DNA of 64,000 bases, taken from positions 47,880-111,879 of the forward strand of contig DAOUQJ010000011.1 in the NCBI GenBank assembly GCA_030625685.1, in the 5' to 3' direction. Position numbers and translations under genes: made by a program. The notes under the pieces were generated by a model. The model was not told the origin of the DNA. It searched no databases and saw only the letters and a program-made list of their open reading frames with translations. This stretch comes from Oscillospiraceae bacterium (GTDB taxonomy: Bacteria > Bacillota > Clostridia > Oscillospirales > Oscillospiraceae). Positions 34,723 through 44,900 of the stretch are shown here, one piece after another (position 1 is the first letter of the stretch; every line of letters begins with the position of its first letter).

Positions 34723-35315
34723 AATTTTTTCAAAAAACTCTTTCTGTGTATCTCACATGACCCATATTCTCTTAATCGCTCATAGTGAAGCTTTGTAGGA
34801 TATCCCTTATGTTTCTCAAAAGCATATTGTGGATACTTTTGAGCCATATGCTTCATATAGCGATCTCTACTAACTTTCGCTAAAATTGAAGCCGCCGCAA
34901 TAGATGCACTTTTTTCATCACCCTTCACCACGGTTTGATTGGATATACAAATACCAGTATTCTTATTCCCATCAATCAGAGCAAAATCAGTTGCATCCTC
35001 CAGCGCTTGCGTCGCACGCTCCATTGCCAACATCCGAGCATTCAATATATTAATATTATCCACTTCATTTGCATCAGCCCATGATATTGCATAAGCAAGA
35101 GCTGATGAGACAATACGTTCAAATATCTTTTCTCTACGCTTTTCAGTTAGTTTTTTTGAATCATTGAGTCCTTCTATTTGAATATCTTTCGGAAGAACTA
35201 CCGCTGCGGCATACACTCTTCCAGCCAAAGGACCTGCTCCCGCTTCATCTACACCACAAATACTTCGATATCCTTTTCTGTAATATTCATGTTCAATTTC
35301 CCATGCGTTTATCAT
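34719..35315 (-). CDS. rnhB: Ribonuclease HII (variant GRG motif)
   Basis: The 198-residue enzyme cleaves RNA in RNA-DNA hybrids and removes misincorporated ribonucleotides. Catalytic acids are visible in GVDEAGAGPLAG (D, E), in FALIDGNKN (D) and in the last acidic segment. The usual motif is DEAGRGPLAGPV; here the arginine of GRG is Ala and the last Pro is Arg (DEAGAGPLAGRV). That arginine region contacts the ribonucleotide, so specificity may differ. The rest is normal. It overlaps rbgA and yraN by four bases each. Confidence 0.93.
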   Translation of the reverse strand: MINAWEIEHEYYRKGYRSICGVDEAGAGPLAGRVYAAAVVLPKDIQIEGLNDSKKLTEKRREKIFERIVSSALAYAISWADANEVDNINILNARMLAMERATQALEDATDFALIDGNKNTGICISNQTVVKGDEKSASIAAASILAKVSRDRYMKHMAQKYPQYAFEKHKGYPTKLHYERLREYGSCEIHRKSFLKKL

Positions 35316-36184
35316 TCGCTATTCTTTGGTTTTAAGTCGGAGGGATACTCAAGCGTTACACGCCCTAATTTGCCTCCTCGAAATTCATCCAACAAAATAT
35401 TCGCCATTCTCTCTATATCAATTTCGCCCCCAGAAATGAGAAATCCTCGTTTTCTAGCAGCCGCTTCGAGTAATTGCCATCCATCCATATCAGCAGTCAC
35501 TTCAATTTTGTAACGTTCTTCTAAAGCTTTCGGATTGATATCTCGCAATTTTTCCATCAAGTGAAATGCGAGTGTTTCAATATCAATAACAACATCTCGA
35601 ACTGCACCAGTGAATGCAAGGTGCATACCAATTTTATCATCCTCAAACTTCGGCCACAGAATGCCTGGAGTATCAAGCAGCTCTAACCCTTGAGAAACAG
35701 TAACCCATTGTTTTCCTCTAGTCACCCCTGGTCTATCTTGTGTTTTTGTTGATTTTCTTTTTGAAATTTTATTAATGAATGTAGACTTGCCCACATTTGG
35801 AACACCAACAATCATCACTCGAACCGATTTGCCGACTTGTCCCTTTTCTTTCCACTGCGCAATCTTTTCTTTCAATGCAAATTGAACCGCTTGCGAAAAC
35901 TGATTAACCCCTTTGCCTGATTTCGCATCACTTTCCATTACTGTAATACCTTGCGCTTTAAAATACTCGGCCCATTTTTGATTTCCATCTTTTTGCGCTT
36001 GATCTGAACGATTGAGCACAACAATTCTGGGTTTATCCAAGACAATATCATCTATATCAGGGTTTCGACTAGAAATTGGAATACGAGCATCTATTATTTC
36101 TGCAACTACGTCGACTAATTTTAAGTCTTTTTCCATCATCCTTCTCGTTTTGGTCATATGACCAGGATACCATTGAATATTCAA
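35312..36184 (-). CDS. rbgA: Ribosome biogenesis GTPase RbgA/YlqF
   Basis: A circularly permuted GTPase in which the G4 motif (VVLNRSDQ) precedes G1 (GVPNVGKSTFINKI) and G3 (DTPGILWPK). The N-terminal NIQWYPGHMTKTRRMM is diagnostic. It matures the 50S subunit. Family members begin at this sequence, and GGAGG lies 8 bases upstream of TTG 36184, so that TTG is chosen over ATG 36199, which lacks a binding site. The C-terminal ANTAR-like domain (about 220-290) is present. It is followed by rnhB with an ATGA overlap. Confidence 0.95.
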   Translation of the reverse strand: MNIQWYPGHMTKTRRMMEKDLKLVDVVAEIIDARIPISSRNPDIDDIVLDKPRIVVLNRSDQAQKDGNQKWAEYFKAQGITVMESDAKSGKGVNQFSQAVQFALKEKIAQWKEKGQVGKSVRVMIVGVPNVGKSTFINKISKRKSTKTQDRPGVTRGKQWVTVSQGLELLDTPGILWPKFEDDKIGMHLAFTGAVRDVVIDIETLAFHLMEKLRDINPKALEERYKIEVTADMDGWQLLEAAARKRGFLISGGEIDIERMANILLDEFRGGKLGRVTLEYPSDLKPKNSE

Positions 36185-36280
36185 ATAACTCGCCTCCATA
36201 TATAGTCAATAATTATAACACAACATTCGATGTGATGAAAAGACTTTATCAAAAAATCATCTAATTTCATTTCAATGGAA

Positions 36281-36311
36281 AAAGCGTTGCCAATTTTATC
36301 AGCAACGCTTT
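36281..36311 (-). terminator. Terminator after rplS
   Basis: AAAGCGTTGC and GCAACGCTTT form a perfect 10-bp stem with an 11-base loop on the minus strand, ending in T residues. Confidence 0.85.
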
Positions 36312-36327
36312 ACACATGTAATCAAAA

Positions 36328-36669
36328 TTATAGTTTTTCCTTAACTTTCGCACGTTTACCAACACGATCACGTAGATAGTATAGTTTTGCACGACGCACT
36401 TTACCACGACGAATTGTTTCTACTTTTTCAATCACTGGTGAGTGTAGTGGGAATACTTTCTCAACACCAACGCCATAAGAAATACGACGAACTGTGAAAG
36501 TTTCATTAATTCCACCATGTTTTTTCGCAATTACTGTACCTTCAAACACCTGAATACGTTCACGGTTTCCCTCTTTAACTTTCAAGTGAACACGAACAGT
36601 GTCACCCACAGTAACAGATGGAACTTCTTGTTTTAGATGTTTGTCAGTAAATGTTTTCATCAAATCCAT
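36328..36669 (-). CDS. rplS: 50S ribosomal protein L19
   Basis: The 113-residue protein has the L19 signatures [30 protein letters not shown] and [18 protein letters not shown], ending in [16 protein letters not shown]. It lies at the 30S-50S interface. The gene is a single unit here, with its own promoter and structured leader upstream and a terminator downstream. Confidence 0.97.
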   Translation of the reverse strand: MDLMKTFTDKHLKQEVPSVTVGDTVRVHLKVKEGNRERIQVFEGTVIAKKHGGINETFTVRRISYGVGVEKVFPLHSPVIEKVETIRRGKVRRAKLYYLRDRVGKRAKVKEKL

Positions 36670-36672
36670 AAT

Positions 36673-36766
36673 TCGGTTTCCTCCTACTATTATAGGCGTT
36701 CATTCTGGCATTACAACACATCGTGTCAACCACAGAGGATCACCCTTTCTTGCAGTAACAACCGAT
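36673..36766 (-). ncRNA. Candidate L19 leader RNA
   Basis: The rplS transcript has a leader of about 95 bases. Its first bases TCGGTT (36760-36765) pair perfectly with AACCGA (36673-36678) next to the start codon, closing a domain that contains the AGGAGG site. An autoregulatory L19 leader is known in Firmicutes, and this layout fits it, but I could not check the Rfam model. Confidence 0.45.
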
Positions 36767-36795
36767 ATAATAGCACATCTCAAAAAAAAAAGCAA
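36767..36795 (-). promoter_or_regulatory. Predicted rplS promoter
   Basis: TTGCTT (36790-36795) and TATTAT (36767-36772) are separated by 17 bases on the minus strand and start transcription just before the paired leader element. Confidence 0.65.
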
Positions 36796-36805
36796 GTATT
36801 TTTAT

Positions 36806-37411
36806 TCATATATAATTCAATAGATTATACTGTTTGCAAGCAATCAAAAGCCACACTGCCATGATGACAAGAGTAATATTCCCATGTTGGGTAACGGCAA
36901 GAAATATTCCTCCAAATAACAGTAAGCTAGCAAAAACCATCGAAATACTCTCATATATCTTTTCAGCAATGACAATATGAAAACATTTCGCTATTGTCAT
37001 TCGAAGTAAACGCCCTCCGTCAAGCGAAGCAACAGGCAACAAATTAAAGAGTCCCAACATCAAATTAAGTCCACAAAACAGGTGTAGGTTCTCGTTTGGA
37101 AACTGTCTTGAGAAAGCTAACCCACAGACAAAAACAGCGATATTTGTCAGTGGACCAGCTAGAATAATAAGAATTTCCTCCGCATATGAAAACAAGGTGT
37201 TTCTAATTGGTATAATTTCTGCCCCTACTAAGGATAAACGAATGGCGCTCACTTTCCCACCAAACGTATATATAGCCGTAAGATGTCCCATTTCATGCAA
37301 TAAACATGCAAGCAATGCCCAAGGCACAATATTTTGCTCATCAAAAAACAGCAACACAGAGATTAATGCATAAAAGGACGCAGATACTTCCCACTGGCAA
37401 TCACACTTCAT
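36806..37411 (-). CDS. SpoIVFB-like intramembrane M50 metalloprotease
   Basis: A membrane protein of about 201 residues with the zinc motif LLHEMGHL near residue 45, a GAEIIP turn, and the third ligand in NLLPVASLDGGRLLRM. The layout matches SpoIVFB, which cleaves pro-sigma-K in the mother cell during sporulation. ATG 37411 lacks a clear binding site, but the start overlaps the SpoIVFA-like gene, so coupling is likely. Pairing with that gene supports the sporulation role, although other M50 proteases share the motifs. Confidence 0.82.
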   Translation of the reverse strand: MKCDCQWEVSASFYALISVLLFFDEQNIVPWALLACLLHEMGHLTAIYTFGGKVSAIRLSLVGAEIIPIRNTLFSYAEEILIILAGPLTNIAVFVCGLAFSRQFPNENLHLFCGLNLMLGLFNLLPVASLDGGRLLRMTIAKCFHIVIAEKIYESISMVFASLLLFGGIFLAVTQHGNITLVIMAVWLLIACKQYNLLNYI

Positions 37412-38270
37412 ATTTAGCAATATTCAAATATGGCTCTGGATCAACTCTTTGTCCATCCTGCTTTACTTCAAAATGCAAATGAGGACCTGTTACTTCTCCT
37501 GTTTTTCCAACTGTCGCTATAACTTCTCCACTTTCTATTATATCACCTTTACCAGCAAGCAGTGTATGACAATGTGCATAAAATGTTTGTATATGATTGT
37601 CATGTTTGATTTGAATATACTTTCCATAGACTGGACTTTCTCCAATATAATCTACAATACCATCAGCAAAAGAAAGGATGACTTCGTTTTCTTCTGCAAC
37701 TATATCCACACCATTATGGTCTGTCCACTCACCTGAAATTGGATGAATACGTTTTCCAAACCCAGAAGTAATCGGACCTACTACAGGTACAACACACTCT
37801 GCAAGTACATCCTCGCTTGCTTCCTCCTGTTCGTCCTCTATTAGTTCATCCACTACATCCTCATTTTGTTCATCCAGTGTTGAATTTTGAAGTTTCAATT
37901 CACTTTCTTGAGTTTTGTTAGTTTCATCCTCAGGAATATCATTTAAAACTTTCTCTTCATCTTGATTGCTATCCTCCTCTGTCCCAAGAACCCCATCTAT
38001 GAATACACCAAAGGTTTCTACAAACGGTTCACCTTCTGACAAGGACTTACCCGCATTAGAAAAAGCACCTCTAAAATCTGTGGTTTCAAATAACAAGTCA
38101 TTTACTCTTGAAATCACAGGGTGAAATACTCCATTTTTTTCGCCTTTTCCAACAAAGACAAATGCGGCTATAAACAAACAAATAAGCAATTGTAAGAATC
38201 TTTTTTTATCTTTACTTTCCTGTTTGGTATTATTTTTTTTATATTTCTTTTTTCTTTTATCATATCGCAC
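37401..38270 (-). CDS. SpoIVFA-like M23/LytM peptidase-domain membrane protein
   Basis: The 289-residue protein has a very basic N-terminus, one membrane helix (about residues 30-45), an acidic linker rich in Glu and Asp, and a C-terminal LytM/M23 domain. The zinc ligands appear intact: HNGVD, HCH in FYAHCHTLL and HLHFE. In Bacillus, SpoIVFA holds SpoIVFB inactive until signalled; its LytM domain is a proteolysis target. Position directly before the SpoIVFB-like gene supports the assignment. GTG 38270 is chosen because GGAGGG lies 7 bases upstream. Confidence 0.82.
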   Translation of the reverse strand: MRYDKRKKKYKKNNTKQESKDKKRFLQLLICLFIAAFVFVGKGEKNGVFHPVISRVNDLLFETTDFRGAFSNAGKSLSEGEPFVETFGVFIDGVLGTEEDSNQDEEKVLNDIPEDETNKTQESELKLQNSTLDEQNEDVVDELIEDEQEEASEDVLAECVVPVVGPITSGFGKRIHPISGEWTDHNGVDIVAEENEVILSFADGIVDYIGESPVYGKYIQIKHDNHIQTFYAHCHTLLAGKGDIIESGEVIATVGKTGEVTGPHLHFEVKQDGQRVDPEPYLNIAKYEV

Positions 38271-38450
38271 TGTCTTACCCTCCAATGAATGTAACTATGT
38301 TTGCAATAAACTTATGAAAGCAGATAATACAATATGCCATCTGAATAAGTTTGAAGATGAATATTTCACTCATTGTTCATAATATTTCAAAATAATATGC
38401 TATAATGATACAAAAGAAAAAAACCCTTTATTCAAAAGGAGAATATAAAC

Positions 38451-39611
38451 ATGGCATTAGACCCTGTTACAAGACTTTACGTAAATGACAAAGAAATCAT
38501 TTTAGTTGGCACCGCCCACGTCTCTCAACTCAGCGTTGAACTAGTTAAAAAAATAATTGAAGAAGAAAAACCTGACAGCGTATGTATTGAATTAGATGAA
38601 AAGCGTTATGAAACTATGCAAAACCCAAAAGCATGGGAAAACACAGATATCATCCAAATCATCAAAACCAAACGCGTTGGTTTTATGTTAGCAAACCTAA
38701 TATTGTCTGCATATCAGCGTCGAATGGCTAAAAAACTAGGGGTAACTGTTGGCGGTGAAATGACACAAGCCATAGAAAGTGCCAAAGCAATCGATGCCCA
38801 ACTTGTTTTGGCCGATAGAGAAATACAAACCACCTTTGGACGTATCGCAAACAGTCTGACCTTTACTGAAAAGTGTAAAATGATATTTAGTTTACTGTTT
38901 TCCTTCAACGATGATAATTCTGTTGATGAGACTTCTTTACAAGAAATGCTTGATGCGGATGTGCTAGATTCAATTTTAATTGACATGAAACAAACATTTC
39001 CAAAAATTGGTGATATCTTAATCTCTGAACGGGATCAATTTCTGTCCCATCACATCAAACATGCTCCTGGAAAAAAAGTTGTTGCCGTGTTAGGTGGCGC
39101 ACACGTTCCTGGGGTCAGCAAAGAAATTAATAATCAAATCAATATAAAACAAATCAACACAATTCCACCCAAAAAACCAACGATGAAGTACATAGCTTGG
39201 TTGATTCCCATTCTCATATTGTCCTTATTAGCCACTTCCTTTGCCAACGGAATGGAAACCGGACTAGAACAACTCAAGATTTGGCTTCTCTGGAATGGCA
39301 CATTAGCTGCATTGGGCACACTGATAGCCACAGGACACCCACTTAGCATTTTAACCTCTTTTGTTGTCGCCCCTATTTCATCTCTGAGCCCCTTCTTAGC
39401 AGCTGGTTGGTTCAGTGGACTTGTACAAGCTTATGTAAGAAAGCCTACAGTACAAGACTTACAATTAGTGCATGAAGATATCGGCTCTGTCAAAGGATTT
39501 TATCGCAACAAGTTCCTTAAAGTACTTTTGGTTGTGATTATGGCCAACCTCGGAAGCTCACTTGGCACCTTTATCGCTGGAGCTGATATTATCCAAAATT
39601 TATTTTCATAA
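38451..39611 (+). CDS. TraB/PrgY-like family membrane protein
   Basis: The 386-residue protein has an N-terminal TraB/GumN-type domain: LVGTAHVSQLSVELV, VCIELDEKRYETM, and GGAHVPGV, with conserved His and Glu residues that suggest a metal-dependent hydrolase fold. Four hydrophobic segments lie in the C-terminal 140 residues. The enterococcal PrgY/TraB proteins reduce pheromone activity; chromosomal homologues have no known role. AAAAGGAG precedes the start. It is followed by yugP in the same direction. Confidence 0.9.
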   Translation: MALDPVTRLYVNDKEIILVGTAHVSQLSVELVKKIIEEEKPDSVCIELDEKRYETMQNPKAWENTDIIQIIKTKRVGFMLANLILSAYQRRMAKKLGVTVGGEMTQAIESAKAIDAQLVLADREIQTTFGRIANSLTFTEKCKMIFSLLFSFNDDNSVDETSLQEMLDADVLDSILIDMKQTFPKIGDILISERDQFLSHHIKHAPGKKVVAVLGGAHVPGVSKEINNQINIKQINTIPPKKPTMKYIAWLIPILILSLLATSFANGMETGLEQLKIWLLWNGTLAALGTLIATGHPLSILTSFVVAPISSLSPFLAAGWFSGLVQAYVRKPTVQDLQLVHEDIGSVKGFYRNKFLKVLLVVIMANLGSSLGTFIAGADIIQNLFS

Positions 39612-39681
39612 TATGTATTGAAACCAACTGAAAAACATATCTTAACACTGTTCAATCATTGCGTGAATGGAGGACCACACT

Positions 39682-40386
39682 TTGCCTTACTTTTACATGG
39701 ACTCTACATTTTTCACTCTTGTTATACCTACATTCATTTTTGCATTATGGGCGCAACATAGAGTGAAAACCACATTTAACAAATATCAAAAACAGTATTC
39801 ATCTCGGCATATTACAGGACGAGAAGCAGCTGAACGAATACTTCGTCTAAATGGCTTGTCTCATATTCGTATTGAACGTATATCTGGACATTTATCTGAC
39901 CATTATGACCCACGTGATAATGTCATTCGCTTATCTAGTGATGTATACGATAGCACTTCAACTGCAGCCATAGGAGTCGCTGCGCACGAGGTTGGGCACG
40001 CGATACAACATGCACAGGAATACTTCCCATTAAAGCTGAGAAATCTCATCATTCCAGCAACCAATTTCGGGTCACGCTTGGCGTTTCCACTTTTCATTAT
40101 CGGCCTTATATTTAGTAGCTATGATCCCTTACTATTAAATCTTGCATATATCGGTGTATTCTTCTTTTTCTTTTCTGTCCTTTTTCAACTAATCACACTA
40201 CCTACTGAATTTGATGCAAGCAAACGAGCAATGATTTCTTTAGAGCAACAAGGAATCCTTGATGATGAAGAACTGTACGGTGCAAGAAAGGTATTGCAAG
40301 CTGCTGCCATGACTTATGTGGCCGCCTTAGCTGTATCATTAGCGCAAATGCTCCGATTATTGGCAATCTTAAATAACAGACGATAA
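39682..40386 (+). CDS. YugP-like membrane zinc metallopeptidase
   Basis: A membrane protein of 234 residues with the gluzincin motif GVAAHEVGHAIQHAQEY (about residue 105) and four hydrophobic segments. It matches the Zn_peptidase_2 family (PF04298). The TTG at 39682 is 7 bases after GGAGG and is preferred over upstream ATG 39667, which contains the site, or ATG 39697. Substrate is unknown. It is convergent with spoIIIAB, and the two share a bidirectional terminator. Confidence 0.88.
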   Translation: MPYFYMDSTFFTLVIPTFIFALWAQHRVKTTFNKYQKQYSSRHITGREAAERILRLNGLSHIRIERISGHLSDHYDPRDNVIRLSSDVYDSTSTAAIGVAAHEVGHAIQHAQEYFPLKLRNLIIPATNFGSRLAFPLFIIGLIFSSYDPLLLNLAYIGVFFFFFSVLFQLITLPTEFDASKRAMISLEQQGILDDEELYGARKVLQAAAMTYVAALAVSLAQMLRLLAILNNRR

Positions 40387-40421
40387 TAAATCCGCCCTTC
40401 TATTGGGGCGGATTTATTTTT
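40385..40421. terminator. Bidirectional terminator between yugP and spoIIIAB
   Basis: AATAAATCCGCCC and GGGCGGATTTATT pair over 13 bases with T runs on both sides. It closes the spoIIIA operon after AB. Confidence 0.85.
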
Positions 40422-40932
40422 AAAACACGACTATAAAGAAAACACCAAAAACGACTCCTAAAACCACATATATTTTAATCTTCTGTCCAATTTCATTTTT
40501 AACTTTTTCTAGATTTTCTTCTAATCGATTCTTGATATTCTGAAATGCTTTTTGCTGACTCTCACCATCATATCTACCTAAAACAGAGCCAATTTCTTCA
40601 ATAATCGCCTTATCATCCTCTTCCAAAGAAGGCAGTTCAACTTTTAAACTATCTTTCCAAATATCTTCTAATCGTTCTTCCTGTCGTGACGCGAAACGTA
40701 CAATACATTCGTCAAAAAAGAATTTCACTTCATTTTTTGCATTACTTGCTACTTTTGATAATAACCCTTCTACAGGTAATAGAGCAAAACCCAATTCTCT
40801 ATCTAATACTTCTAAAGACTTTTGCATTTCCTTTAATGTTGATAACCGTTTTTGCAAATCCATTGCAAATGCAAGCCCCAACGCACAAGAACCAGAAAAA
40901 AACAAAAACTTTCCGATGAAATTGACAATCAT
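40420..40932 (-). CDS. spoIIIAB: Stage III sporulation protein AB
   Basis: A 170-residue protein with one N-terminal helix, a central helical part (LQKRLSTLKEMQKSLEVLDREL) and a C-terminal hydrophobic helix. This matches SpoIIIAB, a mother-cell membrane protein of the SpoIIIA-SpoIIQ feeding channel with similarity to type II secretion GspF. It overlaps spoIIIAA (ATGA). The next gene should be spoIIIAC, but the operon ends here at a terminator. Confidence 0.88.
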   Translation of the reverse strand: MIVNFIGKFLFFSGSCALGLAFAMDLQKRLSTLKEMQKSLEVLDRELGFALLPVEGLLSKVASNAKNEVKFFFDECIVRFASRQEERLEDIWKDSLKVELPSLEEDDKAIIEEIGSVLGRYDGESQQKAFQNIKNRLEENLEKVKNEIGQKIKIYVVLGVVFGVFFIVVF

Positions 40933-41834
40933 TGTACCATCTCCTTTTTACCAAGAACACGATATCTCCGTTTCCCATCTTTTATTCCAATCCAAACAAA
41001 TCGTTCGAAAATCCCTTTTTGTAATAGTTCACGATATATTGGCCGATACACCACTTCATTTGGCGCTTGTCCATGCGCTGTAGCAATGAGTGAAACTCCA
41101 CAACCTGCAACTTCTTCAACTGCTATTAAATCATTTTTTGCTGTGATTTCATCCACAGCCAATACTTGCGGATTCATACCTCTCAACATCATGATTAAGG
41201 CCTTATCTTTTGGACAAGCATCAATTATATCTGTACGACTTCCTACACTTCTCTGCGCTTTACCTGCATACATATCACAGATTTCACCACGTTCATCAGC
41301 AACGCCCACTCTAAATGGTGGTGTTCCAATCCCATCAGACAAGCAACGAATACAATCTCTTAAAAACGTTGTTTTTCCTCCTCCTGGAGCAGAAAAAATC
41401 AGTGTGTTTTTCAGTCGCCCGTCCTCTATTAGTTGCGGTAAAATAGGTTCAGCAATAGATTGCACTTCGTGTGAAAATCGAATAGACAATGAAGAGATAT
41501 GCCGAAAATTTATGAGGTTGTCCCCTCTCATAGCAACACTCCCACAAATTCCAATACGATGACCTCCTTCAACAGATAGAAAACCATGCTTAAATTGCTC
41601 TAACACAGCATGCATTGAACCTTTTCCCGCAGCTTCTAAAACCCAAGCAATTTCTTTAGCTGTTATCTTATGTAGGCGCCACTCATCAGGCACTACCTCT
41701 TCTCCCATTGAAATATAAGAAAGAGCTTGCCCCTCACGCATGCGCAATTCTTCAATTTGGTAATATATATCTTCTTCTAATGCATCAATCAATCTTTTGA
41801 TAGATGACGGCAACAGTTTACTTTTTTCATGCAT
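40929..41834 (-). CDS. spoIIIAA: Stage III sporulation protein AA
   Basis: A 301-residue secretion-type ATPase with Walker A FSAPGGGKTTFLRDC, the family block GVADERGEICDMYAG, and LAVDEITAKNDL with the Walker B acid. SpoIIIAA powers the mother cell-to-forespore channel. It is first in the operon. AAGGAG lies 12 bases from the ATG, rather far, with a run of seven T residues between. Confidence 0.94.
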   Translation of the reverse strand: MHEKSKLLPSSIKRLIDALEEDIYYQIEELRMREGQALSYISMGEEVVPDEWRLHKITAKEIAWVLEAAGKGSMHAVLEQFKHGFLSVEGGHRIGICGSVAMRGDNLINFRHISSLSIRFSHEVQSIAEPILPQLIEDGRLKNTLIFSAPGGGKTTFLRDCIRCLSDGIGTPPFRVGVADERGEICDMYAGKAQRSVGSRTDIIDACPKDKALIMMLRGMNPQVLAVDEITAKNDLIAVEEVAGCGVSLIATAHGQAPNEVVYRPIYRELLQKGIFERFVWIGIKDGKRRYRVLGKKEMVQ

Positions 41835-41890
41835 AAAAAAACATCACTCCTTTTCATAACTATATGTAAAATCAACTGATAATATGTATA

Positions 41891-41926
41891 AAAAAACTGA
41901 CTACAAAAATTGTAGTCAGTTTTTTT
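41891..41926 (-). terminator. Terminator after the RND pump operon
   Basis: AAAAAACTGACTACAA and TTGTAGTCAGTTTTTTT form a 16-bp stem with an AAA loop and T runs on both strands. Confidence 0.9.
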
Positions 41927-41933
41927 GAATCGT

Positions 41934-44900
41934 TTAATCTTGTTTTCCTTGAATTCTCATCTTTGTTTTCATCAATGCATTTTTTGTCTTTTCCGAAAGA
42001 CTATCTAACAGCGAATAATACACTGGTGTAAATAACAAGGTAACTATCGTTGCAACAATCATACCACTAATCATTACAATACTCATAGGTTGCATCATTT
42101 CAGCACCTTCTCCGATACCCAATGACATAGGAAGCATCGCCAAAATCGTCGTAAGCGCTGTCATCATAATAGGACGAATACGCAATGGACAAGCTTCCAA
42201 AATTGCTTCTTCCTTACTTTCTCCCATTCTTCGCCTTACTTTTATGTAGTCAACCAAAATAATGGAAGCATTCACTACGACACCAGCAAGCATTATAACA
42301 CCTATCCCAGCCACTAGGGATATTTCACTGCCCGTAATAGGCAAGCCAAATAATGCGCCAGTTAACGCAACTGGTAAAATCATCATAACAATCACAGGCA
42401 TAATAAATGACTCGAACTGTGATGCCAAAATAAAGTAGACTAGTCCTAATGCCACAACAAGTGCCAATAAAAGGTCTCCATAGCTTTCAGCCATATCTTC
42501 ATACGTACCACCAATTTCAGCGTAATATCCACTTGGCATATCATATGATTCAATAATTTCTTGAATATTTTGTGTCATTTCTGCTAATTCCACATCAGAA
42601 ATATTACCCGTAATTTCTACCTGACGACTTTGATTACTTCTAGCAATATTCTGTGGTATTAATTCAATCTCTACATCTGCTACCGCAGATAGTGGAATCA
42701 CTGCGCCTGTATTCGTAGTAAGTATCATTGATCGCAATGCATCTAAACTGTTTGCTGCAATTTCATTTCCTTTAATGACAACTGACAAATCATTCCCCTG
42801 TAATGTAACATTGGTTGCCGTTTCACCTGTGAGCTCAGCATGAACTGCCATCGCAATTTCTTGTGCTGAAATTCCATATGACGTGGCTTGATCACGTTTT
42901 GGATACACCTTCACAGCAGGTGCAGCAGATTCAATAGAACTCTTAACATCAACCGCACCATCTAAATTTTCGATTTGTATTTTAATTTGCTCCGAAATAC
43001 GGGCAAGCATGTCATAATCTCGACCGATCACTTTTACAGAGATATCACTAGAATTCCCCATCATCCGGGATGTCATTTCGCTGGTACTTACCGATATCTC
43101 ACAACCTGCAATATCTTGGAATACATACCGTAAATCATTGGCAATTTCTATACTGGAGCGATCTCTTTCTGCAAGATCAACCAAACTAGCAGAAACCGCA
43201 ACATTTCCAAGTTCAATTGTATAATACACATAGTCCAATTCAGGACAATTTTCCTGAAGCTTTGCCACTACTTTATCCGCAATTTTAGCAGATTCTTCAA
43301 CCTTTGTTCCAACTGGCGTCGAAACTGTAATAGACAATTCACCTTGATCAGCCTCAGGCATCAAAATTTTCTCTGTCATTACGATTGAAATAACAAATAT
43401 CACGACTAAGCCCGTTGAAACCAATACAGCAACTCTTCTCTTACGAATAAAATATGTAAGTAGTGCCAAATATTTTGCTTTTGTTTTGATCAAAAAATCA
43501 ATATATTTTTGCTCTAATTTATTGCGTTCCTTTGGTTTTACCACTTTTGTTTCATCCAATAACATATAACTGAGAAGTGGCACTAAAGTCAACGCAATTA
43601 CCAAAGATCCTAACAACAAGAATACTACTGTGAGCGCAAAATCACGAAATAGCATCCCTGCTAGTCCATCATTGAGGGCAATTGGTAAAAATACTGCAAT
43701 AGTCGTAAGAGTTGAAGCAGTAACTGGAAGTGTCACTTCTTTTGTTCCCTTTGTGCAGGCGTCAAATCTACTGTATCCCTCTCTGGAATATCGATAAATG
43801 TTTTCCAAAACAACAATAGAGTTATCCACAATCATACCAACGCCCATGGCTATTCCGCCCAGACTGATCATATTGAGCGTAACGTCAAACATATACATGG
43901 TGACAAAAACGACCAGAATACAAAATGGCATCGAAATGGCAATTGCTGTCGTTGCACCAAATTTACGCAAAAACAAGTATACTACAACAGCAGCCAACAA
44001 AACACCAAGCACGATGTTTTTGACAGCATTTTCAGCAGTTCTATTGATAAATTCACTGGTATCAAACACAATGGAATAATTTAAATCTTCCCGTTTTTCA
44101 CCCATTTCTTCAAGGGCTGCACGCACTTTTTCCGCAACTTGCACCTCATTGGCATCCGACTGTCTGTTAATGCCCAAGAAAATACTATCTTCCCCGTTGG
44201 TGTTTGCGATCGTATCTTCAGCACGTACATCTTCAAAATACACATCTGCTAGTTCGGTTAACCTCACTGTGCCCCCTATAGGCAAAGGAATTAACGTATT
44301 CGCAACATCCTCAACGCTGTTAAACTGTGCATCAACACTAACATTCAAGATTTGCTCACCGTTATTAACATCTCCGCCTGGATACAAAATATTACTACTA
44401 GCAATATTTTGAGACAAGTACATAATACTTAACCCATATTTTGAAAGTCTAGCCGAATCTGTAGCAACTGTAATTTGTCTTTTTACACCACCGTACATAT
44501 TAACAGACGCAACGCCACTAATTCTTTCTAACGAAGGAATAACTTCTTGTTCTGATAATTGATGAGCCGCAGCTAAATCTTCATCCATCACTGCTACGTA
44601 CATAACAGGAATTAAATCATTAATATTTAAATTATAGATCATCGGATCATTACAACCCTCTGGAAAAGAAATTAAGTCAAATTTCTCTCTGAGTTTTGTG
44701 GTAATCATATCCATATTTGTATCTTTTTCATATGTAACCATGACAACGCTGACCCCTTCAGAAGAGGTTGAATCAATGTCTTTTACACCAGTGATTGTAG
44801 CAATAGATGCCTCAATGGGTCTTGTCACCAATTCTTCCACATCTTCAGGACCAGCTCCATGATATGTACACATAACATATGTGCTAGGAAATCTGATTTC

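Noticed and set aside
38286..38450. Divergent regulatory region with a shared operator between the SpoIVFA-like and TraB-like genes
   Set aside because: A TATAAT is visible, but the -35 spacing is poor and no repeat or palindrome stands out.
41835..41865. A five-codon frame ATG TTT TTT TAT GCA TGA in front of spoIIIAA
   Set aside because: Its start is only two bases from AAGGAG, too near for initiation, and the T run alone is a weak basis for a slippage claim.
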